From: Chaetoderma sp. LZ-2023a
Lineage: Eukaryota > Mollusca > Caudofoveata > Chaetodermatida > Chaetodermatidae
Length of the DNA: 64,000 bases
Direction of reading: 5' to 3'
NCBI GenBank assembly: GCA_034401795.1
Contig: CM067372.1
Span: 34,908,351 to 34,972,350, forward strand
Under the pieces are notes generated by a model that did not search any database, was not told the DNA's origin, and was given only the letters and a program-made list of their open reading frames with translations. Positions 55,606 to 63,505 of the stretch are shown in pieces; within the stretch, counting starts at the first letter, position 1; each line of letters opens with the position of its first letter. A program made the translations under genes and the position numbers.

Positions 55606-56667
55606 ATGGTTCCTACACGAGCATCCCGAAATGTTCAAATTGACTGCGTGGATGTTATCACAGAACGTTCCACGTCGGAAGGTTTTTCTCGACAAGCTGC
55701 GAAATTCATCGCAGCTGCGAGGAGGAGGTCAACCTTCAAGTCATATAACAACACGGTTAACAGATTTGCAGACTGGTGTGAAGGAAAGGGTATTGATGCC
55801 TTTCAATCCACTATTCAGCAAAGAGCAGACTTTCTCTGTGAGCTGTCCTTTTCAGGACTAGCTCCTGTCACGATTGCTGGGAACAAGTCGGCTTTGGCAT
55901 CAGTTATCCCTTGTCTAGCCAACAAGGATAGTCCAGAGGTGGCCCAGTTAAATGTGATGGTGAAGGGAATGAGCAATCTCCGACCGAGACAACCGGTAGT
56001 CATTCCAGCCTGGAGTCTATCTTTAGTGCTTAATGTACTGGCCAAGCACCCTTTCGAACCGTTGCGTTCAGCTAGTCTAAAGCATTTGACTCTAAAGGCG
56101 GTCTTTCTATTGGCAGCTTCCTCAGCTAGAAGGCGCAGTGAGATCCATGCACTTTCAGCAGAGAGGGACCGATTTATTGTCTCCGGAGAGGGTCTGCGTA
56201 TACTGCCAAGAGCAGAGTTTATATCAGAGAATCAATCTTTGAAATATCCCGGCAAACCGATCATTATACCGAAACTAACTAGGTCTGATCGTGATGCCAG
56301 TGTCTGGTGCCCAGTCCGTGCTTTGACTAAGTACAAAAAATGGACAGACTCGTTATGGTCGAATGACAGACATCTGTGGATCTGCCATAAGAAGCCATAT
56401 GGCGCTGCATCCATGGGTTCTATCTCTCGTTGGGTTGTCGAATGCATTCAGACTACCCATGAGATTGCGACTGGGCACCAGGTGCAATGCGCAAGGGCAC
56501 ACAATGTTAGAGGAATAGCCTCGTCGACCGCCCTTTACAATGGTGGTCCGTTAGAGGACATCATGGCTGTTGCACAATGGCACTGTGAGTCCTGTTTCAC
56601 GGATTACTATATGAGGGATGTGTCAGACTCCGCCAATCCACTCGCTTTAGCTGTTTTGAAACGATAG
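55606..56667 (+). CDS. DIRS-3 tyrosine recombinase, intact
   Basis: 353 codons without a break. N-terminal core-binding part: EGFSRQAAKFIAAARRRST, SYNNTVNRFADWCEGKGI, QRADFLCELS (residues 26-80). Catalytic domain: Arg box SSARRRSEIHALSAERDRF (R175-R177), CPVRALTKY, LWICHKKPYG, then ARAHNVRGIASS with H299 and R302, AVAQWHCESCFTDYY with W325 and Tyr at 334 or 335. These are the R/H-x-x-R/W/Y residues of the tyrosine recombinase family. It would recombine a circular DIRS DNA copy into the genome. ATG 55606 overlaps the RNase H remnant in another frame; translation could begin there or a little further on. The start is a guess; the domain call is firm. Confidence 0.93.
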   Translation: MVPTRASRNVQIDCVDVITERSTSEGFSRQAAKFIAAARRRSTFKSYNNTVNRFADWCEGKGIDAFQSTIQQRADFLCELSFSGLAPVTIAGNKSALASVIPCLANKDSPEVAQLNVMVKGMSNLRPRQPVVIPAWSLSLVLNVLAKHPFEPLRSASLKHLTLKAVFLLAASSARRRSEIHALSAERDRFIVSGEGLRILPRAEFISENQSLKYPGKPIIIPKLTRSDRDASVWCPVRALTKYKKWTDSLWSNDRHLWICHKKPYGAASMGSISRWVVECIQTTHEIATGHQVQCARAHNVRGIASSTALYNGGPLEDIMAVAQWHCESCFTDYYMRDVSDSANPLALAVLKR

Positions 56668-57162
56668 TTAAATGACCACACTGCTCTTTTCCCTTTTTTG
56701 GCATTTGTAAGAAAGAATTAAGAAGCAGACATGGTCGGGCGAGAGGATGTCAACCAGATTGTGTCACTGATGGCCGGACAAGTGAATGTTTGGAGGCTCC
56801 ACGTCTGGAATCCAAATATCATGAGGTAATTCAAGATTGAGAGTTTTATGTATTATGTCTATATATCATGTTCATTCATCTTATATATTCATGCTTATTC
56901 CCAGGCTGATATATGCAAAGAGCAGTTAACCCTCTTGTCATATTTGTGTTTCAGGCGAGATGCATGTTCATGAGTTCTCTCCCTTAGGAGAAAAAAGGGG
57001 GGTGGCAGTGATGTGAATGTGATTCGGTCCATTTAACTTGATGGTCCTTTTAGGTCTCCATTTGTCAAGTTTACGTCTAAGCTCTTTCTCCAAGGTGTAA
57101 AAGTAGCGATTGATGGCTTGCCCTTTCCCACCAGGTTACTGTATAAATCTGGTGTATATCAG
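56668..57162 (+). other. DIRS-3 3' non-coding region
   Basis: Parallel to DIRS-2 43901-44085 plus 46716-47050 (GCCACGTCTGGAATCC-type text, CATGAGGTAATTCAAG, TCTATATATCATG, GCGAGATGCATGTTC). Shows the uninterrupted state of the site where DIRS-2 has its 2.6-kb insert (about 56845-56850). Confidence 0.75.
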
Positions 57163-57255
57163 AAGTAATAGAATGGTGAGTATTGATCGAAGGAGAATGA
57201 AAGAAATTTCAATTTCCATTTCTCTGAGATCTAACAATACTCACCATTCTATTAC
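57163..57255. repeat. DIRS-3 internal complementary region (ICR)
   Basis: AAGTAATAGAATGGTGAGTA then TTGATCGAAGGAGAA (57163-57197) complements the left terminus at 52081-52113. TTTCTCTGAGATCTAACAAT then ACTCACCATTCTATTAC (57220-57255) complements the right terminus at 57440-57484. Between them lies AAATTTCAATTTCC, as in DIRS-2. Confidence 0.92.
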
Positions 57256-57289
57256 GGACCCAGCCTCCCAGCCCCACGGAGGCAAGCCA

Positions 57290-57484
57290 TGGGTATCTCT
57301 TGTTTGGTGGGTATGCAAACAATATGAGCTTCATGGCAAACGGGTACGCGGCAGTTCGGAGCCGAGTACCCGGTTCCAGGAGCCGGTAAAGCTTACTAAG
57401 TCTATAGTCCTAGGGCCAGCTATCCAGGATAGCTTGTATCAGAGGTAATAGAATGGTGAGTATTGTTAGATCTAGGAGAAAGGT
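57290..57484 (-). repeat. DIRS-3 right inverted terminal repeat
   Basis: TTGTTTGGTGGGTATGCAAAC, CTTCATGGCAAACGGGTACG, AGGAGCCGGTAAAGCTTACT, CTATAGTCCTAGG and GCTATCCAGGATAGC; complement of the left repeat. Confidence 0.88.
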
Positions 57485-58150
57485 AATTTCATTCATTCTA
57501 CATTTAATATTGTGAATACAATTTGTGTGAGCTGTACATGTACTTGGTACTGGTAAGACGTGATAAGCCATGATGCTGAGGTATACCGGATACTCGTCTT
57601 TGGTTGGAAAACGAAACTCCCAGCTCGGACATTATAAACACTCACAAAACCCCACACAGCTATATACAGTAGCTATCTCTGACAATTCAGTCAAATTCAT
57701 GCTTTTAATCAGCCAATGAAGCTTTCTTTAAAGCGATGCTAATCTCATCTCAAATGTTATACTGCACCGATAGATTATGGTGTATAGATTCCAGATAATT
57801 CATATCCTGTCACATTCCTGTATCACAATTATCTGCTTTGTAATATCGAGTAAATTTTGAACTGTGATCTCCGCCATTTTGTCTCCTCAAGCGATAGTGT
57901 GTGATACCATGTAAGTGTCAATGCATTACATTCTTTATTATGTAATATTCATCTCGTTGAATATTTTGAAACTAATTTGACTGGAAGCAACAACCTCCAG
58001 TCAAATTAGTTTCAAAATATTCAACCGCTTACCTGTATGATTGCTTTTATACCACACTGCCAAACTATAGCTGGCGCCTCTATGACTGAGCTATACCCTG
58101 AGGCAGGCACGCTAGGATTTTTCTGATTGGTTGAAAAGTAAATCATGACA
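57485..58150. repeat. Repeat family copy with perfect hairpin (57956-58025)
   Basis: From about 57770 the sequence parallels 59790-60110: GATTGCAGATTC/GATAGATT-type start, TGTGATC(T/G)CC, CATTCTTTATTAT, the hairpin, TTTTATACCACAC, CTATAGCT(T/G)GCGCCT and GAGGCAG ... TTTCTGATTGGTTGAAA. The hairpin at 57956-58025 has two perfect 30-bp arms (GTTGAATATTTTGAAACTAA...) and a 10-base loop. 57485-57770 shows nothing recognisable. Confidence 0.85.
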
Positions 58151-58472
58151 GCCATCATATGCTGTAGAAATGTAGCAACATTTAGCTACTAAAGCCTGAA
58201 TACGGGGGTATCTTTCTTTAGCGGCATGATGAAAAGATTAACATTACCTGCATAGTTTATGACTGGCATATTAGATCACCTGAATAGCTATCAAGAGTTC
58301 AGATTAGTTATCCTTTAACCAACTGACATCATTTCTATTGACATCATGTCAACTGATGTCGCTTCAAACATGTCAAATGATGTCATAAACGAAAGACATT
58401 CCTTATCAGACATGTCAGAATAAAGTTAGGAAACATGACAGGCTGTTACATGAAACCTGTTAATATACAATG

Positions 58473-58690
58473 CGGCCAAAACTGGCTTCTGCAGTCATCT
58501 TTAGAAATGTCCATTTGCAGACCAAGAGAAGACTATTTTTAAAAATTTAGGACTTGAATGACTGGTTCAATAACCTAGTTAGTCATTCCATTGACAAATT
58601 TTCTAAAATTGTATCTTTTTCTGCAAATAGACATTTTCTATGAGAAGATTGATATTTTCTTGACCAAATTTGAGGATTAAATGGTTAATT
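58473..58690. mobile_element. Foldback MITE, copy D
   Basis: Same orientation as copy A: GCGGCCAAAACTGGCTTCTG, TGTCCATTTGCAGACCAAGA, a central arm pair TTGAATGACTGGTT/TAGTTAGTCATTCCA, then TTTTCTATGAGAAGATTGAT and TTTGAGGATTAAATGGTTAA. Confidence 0.85.
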
Positions 58691-58710
58691 CATTTGAATA
58701 GTATCTTCAC

Positions 58711-58915
58711 CCTTTAACCCTCGAATTTGTTCAAGAATATTTAAATTTTCTCATAGAAAATGTCCATTGACAGACCAAGAGGTTCTTTTTGGAAATTTAC
58801 CACAGGAATGACTGGCTCGGTTATCGAGCCAATCATTCCAGTGGTAAATTTTCAAAAATCATCTGTTGGTCTGCAAATGGACATTTTTCAAGACCATTAC
58901 AGAAGCCATTTTTCG
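58711..58915. mobile_element. Foldback MITE, copy E
   Basis: Opposite orientation to copy D, only 20 bp away: CCTTTAACCCTCGAATTTG, TTTTCTCATAGAAAATGTCC, ACCACAGGAATGACTGGCTC-GGTTAT-GAGCCAATCATTCCAGTGGT with nearly perfect arms (58799-58854), and CTGCAAATGGACATTTT to AGAAGCCATTTTT. Confidence 0.88.
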
Positions 58916-58999
58916 GTGATATGAGTTAATGGGTTAAGTTACCTTTCAATGATAAATCCCTGATAACAATATATACTTTGTGATATAAAAACATATTCT

Positions 59000-59081
59000 G
59001 TTGATTAATTTGACTGGAAGCCATTTCTGCTGCATCAGACAGCGACGGCTTCTAGTCAAATTAGGTTCAAAATATTCAAGG
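59000..59081. repeat. Hairpin-family repeat
   Basis: ATTAATTTGACTGGAAGCC ... GGCTTCTAGTCAAATTA, then GGTTCAAAATATTCAAGG. The inner arms extend two to four bases further than in the 57956 copy (GGAAGCC/GGCTTC). Confidence 0.75.
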
Positions 59082-59424
59082 TTTCCTGTATGTTTGCTTT
59101 GAAAACAAGATAAGGGGAATCCATCAGTGAAGGGGTTAAAATTAATAAACACTTCCTTGCGAGTGTAAGGCAGACTCGGTAACCTGTCATATGATTGGCA
59201 TGGCGAATAACAGCGCATAAGAATTTCAGACTTGAAAGGTGGCTTTATTGAAAGAAGATTATTAAAAATTGTTTGAATCAAGCTTCTTAGCAATACTCAA
59301 CTCCAATTGAAATTAATTTATTATGTGGTAAATAAATCCATTTTAATAAATAAATTAATAACTGAATATTCCTAATCAGACAATTCAATAATGTATATAA
59401 GAGATGATAATTTTAAGCTGAAAA

Positions 59425-59660
59425 TGAAGTTAAGGATGTCTAAATGCCAATCACTGGATACAATTTATTCAAATTAAACTCAATAGTGCCTAAAGCCCAA
59501 TCAATCACTGGTTACAATCAATTCAAATTTGTAAGAAATGTGCCTAAACCGCAATCACTATTTACAATCAATTCAAATTCATAGGAATTGTGCCTAAGCA
59601 TCAATCAATTGTGTTTAAGCCTAATCAGTCACTGGTTACAATCAATTCAACCTGACCAAT
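59425..59660. repeat. Short tandem repeat, ~55-70-bp units
   Basis: GTGCCTAAA(G/C)C(C/G)CAATCA, CACTGGTTACAATC and AATTCAAATT recur about four times with varying spacing. Confidence 0.7.
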
Positions 59661-59789
59661 GTTATCTACCGGTAATCATTAAGCACGTGTTACGATTAAC
59701 TTCAACTCATCATTGCAGAATTAAACCAATTTTGGTATGTTGCATATAGTTACCCATATGATTGCCGATTGCGTGATAATATTTACATT

Positions 59790-60530
59790 AGACTCCGCCC
59801 ATATGATATGTGAGGATTGCAGATTCTAGATTTGAATTGTGATCGCCACAATTTTTTCTCATGTGATCATGTGGGATGTCTTGTAGGTGAAGATATAACA
59901 TTCTTTATTATCATGTTCAATATTTTGAATTTAATTTAACTGGAAGTTACAGTGGTTGTCAAAGTAGTTTCAAAATATTTGTACATATACCTGCATTGTT
60001 GATTTTATACCACACCACCAACCTATAGCTTGCGCCTGTATCATTAAGGGTACAGACATGTACCGAGGCAGACAGCCTATTTTTTTTCTGATTGGTTGAA
60101 AGGTTCCGAGAATGGAGGAATCCAGTTTTAGCTATTCCCCACCCGTCTTTAGCTACATGTAAGCTCCACCCACACTTCACCCGTCTTGAGATCAATCAAT
60201 CCCTGAACTCCCTGACTCAATTTCCAGAAAACTATACCTGTAGGTAAGCTGTTGAATATTTTGAAACTAATTAGACTGAGTGCAGGCAGCAACAGCGACC
60301 AGTCAAATTAGTTTCAAAATCTTCACCAGCATATTTATTAAATTGTAAGGCCATACAATTTGTACAACAATGCTTAGTCTGTCATCAATTAAGAGTTCGT
60401 GATGAGCTTAGCTACGTGATGCAAACTACATCATTCATGACGTAATTGATTATGACGTCAGCCTACACGTCACATAGTTGATTATGATGTCATATGATTG
60501 ACCGAGAAACTGAATTCCTTTAGTTGTATC
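59790..60530. repeat. Repeat family copy with hairpins at 59918-59985 and 60251-60325
   Basis: The left part parallels 57770-58150 in the same orientation; the right part (60110-60530) is the inverted partner of 48950-49345. The hairpin at 60251 has arms GTTGAATATTTTGAAACTAA and its complement. This copy links the two otherwise separate repeats and shows they belong to one longer element of roughly 750 bp or more. Confidence 0.8.
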
Positions 60531-60572
60531 GTTATTTAGCTTTTAGTCTGTTAACACTCAAGTCATGCAAGT

Positions 60573-60741
60573 TGGCCAAAACGGCTCATGTTTTCTTTTC
60601 GAAATGTTCATTTGCTAAACAAGGTTAGAGAAGACTCTGAAAATTTACCACTGAATTGACAAGCCAGCCATTTCAATGATAAATTTTCAAAAATAATCTG
60701 TTGGTCTGCAACTGGACATTTTCAGTGGACAAAGTGTTAAA
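60573..60741. mobile_element. Foldback MITE, copy F
   Basis: TTGGCCAAAACGGCTCATG, AAATGTTCATTTGC, GAAAATTTACCACTGAATTGAC, TCAATGATAAATTTTC, AAAAATAATCTGTTGGTCTGC and GGACATTTTC. More diverged than A-E. It ends 100 bp before exon 3. Confidence 0.75.
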
Positions 60742-60841
60742 GGGAATATCAATCTCCAAATGATGCTATGATAAAATGGGATGCATATTTCATGTGTGGA
60801 ATAGATGGTGGAAAATGATGTGAGTTTTCCTTTAATTACAG

Positions 60842-61021
60842 AAAGCACTTCATTGCATCCTCTGTGGTCTTATCGGACACCTGTTTCCGAGATGCCCATG
60901 GTCCATCTGCTACAAATGTAACGCACCAGAGGGTCATAATGCTGCAAATTGCCCGATGAAGCTGCCACCACCTTGGTTTGTCACATGTCACCGATGTTTA
61001 GCTAAGGGACACAGATATAAG
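60842..61021 (+). CDS. ZCCHC7: ZCCHC7-like protein, coding exon 3 (CCHC knuckles 2-4)
   Basis: Exactly 180 bp, phase 0 to phase 0, between TTTAATTACAG and GTAGGC. It reads KALHCILCGLIGHLFPRC (C-x2-C-x4-H-x4-C), CYKCNAPEGHNAANC (C-x2-C-x5-H-x4-C) and FVTCHRCLAKGHRYK (C-x2-C-x4-H), whose last cysteine must lie in the next exon. The W-x-I-C and P-P-P-W-F spacers between knuckles fit the multi-knuckle array of ZCCHC7/Air proteins. No following exon is recognisable up to 64000, so the gene continues outside the window or behind a long intron. Confidence 0.88.
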
Positions 61022-61150
61022 GTAGGCATATGGTGAAGAATTCTTCACTTACAGTTAACTAAATTTTCATAGGGACCCCATGTACAGCATTTAGTCCTTC
61101 TTATACTTGAAGCACCAGTGCATCTATTTGCAAGACACATACATAGGAAA

Positions 61151-61263
61151 TCTGTTGAATATTTTTGTTGAATATTTTGAAAGCAAATTCGTCTCGAACG
61201 GTCGAACCTGTTCCTGCCATAGGAAGCAATGGCTCCAAGTTAAATTAGTTTCAAAATATTCAA
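61151..61263. repeat. Hairpin-family repeat
   Basis: GTTGAATATTTTTGTTGAATATTTTGAAAGCAAATT at the left (the arm start is duplicated) and TTAAATTAGTTTCAAAATATTCAAC at the right, with a longer centre than other copies. Confidence 0.75.
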
Positions 61264-61690
61264 CGTAATATTCTGTACATCATTAAAGAATTTATACATA
61301 GAGCTTCTGGTCTTTAACCCATGCCATTCTGATGTCATTATTCGGTCTTTTACTGCGTCAATAACATAGAAATGTCTACATTTTTCAATAATTTTGGTGA
61401 ATGATGTTGCTGTCTATAACAACACCATCTTCCACCAAATTTGTTGAAAAGTGAACATCAGTTCATCAATTAATTTAATTTAGAATTTTGAAAGTCTTTA
61501 CGTGTACCTTTTTTCAGTCAACATTTATGTCAATAAGGCCTTATACGATTAACATAAATTGTTACACACTATTTACATGTAGCATTACATTGTGCATCGT
61601 AATGAAAATGTTCTTATAACTTCTACTTAGTTTTGTAAACCTTTTTTAACTTCACATTGGTTATACTCTCCATATAAATAGATTGGGTTA
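61264..61690. other. Unassigned AT-rich sequence
   Basis: No ORF, splice-bounded exon or repeat recognised. Confidence 0.4.
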
Positions 61691-62035
61691 TATAGCATTT
61701 GCTTTGTCCATCCGTCCGTCTCTTCATTCAGGCTTTCGTTTCCGGACGATAACTCAAGTTCCATTAAACTGATCGTTACCAATCTGGTGTTGGGGGAGCT
61801 TGTCGTTCATTGTCTGAGGAACCATATCGATTTTGGGGGCAACGGTCAAGGTTACTGTGACCTATTTAATGATGTAATATTGCATTTCATAATGATAACT
61901 CGAGTTCTATTGAAGGGATCATTACCAATCTGGTGTGGGAGCCTTTTCCTTGGTCATCCGAAGAACCCTATTGATTTTATATTCAGTGGTCACAGTCACT
62001 GACCAATCTTGGCGAAATGGGGGTCATACTTTAGC
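61690..62035. repeat. 150-bp monomers of the 33.5/41.2 kb repeat, third locus
   Basis: Starts TGTCCATCCGTCCGTCTC, then two units: CGGACGATAACTCAAGTTCC (61743) and ATGATAACTCGAGTTCTATTG (61890), each with GTTACCAATCTGGTGT and GAACC(A/C)TAT(C/T)GATTTT. The TGTCCGTCC lead-in also precedes the array at 44210. Confidence 0.85.
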
Positions 62036-62233
62036 AATGTCTAATTATCGTTCTTGTTTTGTTTTTTGAACGCGGTTTTGCTAAGAATTTTTTTAAATTG
62101 ACGTCTACATAGAACTTCACAGAGTATATTTATGTGTGTATAAATATAGCATCATCACATTGTTCAACAGTACAGCTCAGAAATTATGTTATCTTCCCAA
62201 ACAAAAACAGAAACATGTTAGTTTGTAAATGTT

Positions 62234-62322
62234 CTGTTGAATATTTTGAACAGAATTGGACATTGCTGCATTAGGGTAGCAGTGTCGTCCAATCCAATTA
62301 TTTTCAAAATTTTTAATAATAC
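62234..62322. repeat. Hairpin-family repeat (diverged)
   Basis: GTTGAATATTTTGAACAGAATTGGAC ... GTCCAATCCAATTATTTTCAAAATTTTT with inner GCTGCATTAGGGTAGCAG. ACAGCTCAGAAAT 60 bp before it also precedes the scrap at 49826. Confidence 0.7.
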
Positions 62323-62335
62323 CTATTATTATCTC

Positions 62336-63010
62336 ACCTGGCCTAAAAGGCCAAGTGAGCTTATGCCATGGCATCTGTCCGGCCGTCGGCCATCAACTTT
62401 TCCTTTAAATGACTTCTCAAGAACCTCTGGGCTGATTTCATTTATATTTGGCAGGAAGCATCCTTATAGTGGTGTGGCTTAAGTCCAAATTTAAGTGATA
62501 TCGTGACCTGCTGGAACAAATTACCAAATTTGGCACAGATGTAGTTTAGGTTAATACGGAACTTTTTAGAGGGGCTGCCAAATTTTAAAGGTCAAGGTCA
62601 CGCTGAGGTCAAAGGTCAAATTATGGGTTTTTCATATTTTCCCAGGGAATGACTGTGATATTATGTAACAGCACCAATCATGGCACAGAAGTACTTTAGG
62701 ATAATAATAAACACTCTTAGAGAGGGATGCCAATTTTAAAGATCAAAGCCATGCGGGGGTCACGGTCAAACATAAAATTGTGGAATTTTTAAATCTTTTA
62801 CCTGGGAATGGCGGTGAGATGATGTAATAAAACATCAATTTGGCATAGTATAGTATTTTACTATAATATAAACAAAATTAGAGGTAGTTGCCAAATATTG
62901 AAAGTCAAGGTTACAATACAGTCAAGGTCAAAGGTCAAACTGTGTGGAGGTTACAGATTTTTTCATGGAATGGTTGCAATATGCTGTAACATACCATTAA
63001 ACCTTGGTAC
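62336..63010. repeat. Tandem repeat with AGGTCA motifs, led by a hairpin
   Basis: CACCTGGCC-TAAAA-GGCCAAGTG opens the block (62336-62358), followed by TGTCCGGCCGTCGGCC. Three diverged units of about 150-170 bp follow, each with AAGGTCAAGGTCACG/AAAGGTCAAA-type text (62588, 62738, 62908), GGAATG and TGGCACAGA(A/T)GTA. It starts like elements common in molluscan and other invertebrate genomes; that comparison is from memory. Confidence 0.7.
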
Positions 63011-63505
63011 AGATGTACATTGGGACAATATAAAATTAAAAAATATGTTTATTGATATGCAAAGCTATCTATAGTTTGAAAAGAACAAGTGTCTGAAAAT
63101 AAACCACAGTGTAGTGCACAGCATAACACAATTAAATTCATAACGGCTGTGAAATTCTAATAGAGTGAAAACTTTTAAACAAGCAATTAAAATAAATAGC
63201 AAAACATTAATGCAGTCATTCCACATAAGAACGATCTACAGACACTTCTAAGATTGCCATGGAATCAGATTAAAACCCAAAATTGACGTAATTTAATTGA
63301 AACATCAATTCCGAGATGTATAAGCATACAATACTATCGGTATTCATTTGATTTTTATAATAATGCACGGCCCAGGGGTAATTTTATAAACTGTTATTCA
63401 ATTTAAAATGAAAACGCGTTATCGCTTAGATTACAATTCTCTCATTGTCGTCTGCTATCATGTCTTATACAGTTGTATAAATTGATGGGAATTTTCGCCT
63501 GTTAG
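63011..63505. other. Unassigned AT-rich sequence
   Basis: No repeat or coding signal seen; it may hold the promoter or 5' UTR of the gene at 63506. Confidence 0.35.

Larger units (their letters stand above)
52081..57484 (+). mobile_element. DIRS-3: DIRS retrotransposon with intact recombinase
   Basis: Starts near TTTCTCCTTCGATTAATACT and ends near GTTAGATCTAGGAGAAA. Inverted terminal repeats, leader, gag-like region, a remnant RT with RNase H, a full-length tyrosine recombinase and an ICR are present in order. The fingers and palm of the RT are missing, so it cannot copy itself, yet the recombinase frame is unbroken. It lies inside intron 2 of the ZCCHC7-like gene, sense to it. It is the closest relative of DIRS-2 (matching leader, recombinase, ICR and 3' region). 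Confidence 0.9.
52030..60841 (+). other. ZCCHC7-like intron 2
   Basis: 8.8 kb, from GTTTGC to TTTAATTACAG. It is filled with DIRS-3 (52081-57484) and then about 3.3 kb packed with hairpin and foldback repeats. DIRS-3 lies in the same orientation as the gene. Confidence 0.75.

Noticed and set aside
54422-55861. A single 479-codon ORF as a DIRS-3 protein
   Set aside because: It mixes a short gag part, out-of-frame sequence and a short in-frame RNase H piece; RT and RNase H motifs are spread over three frames.
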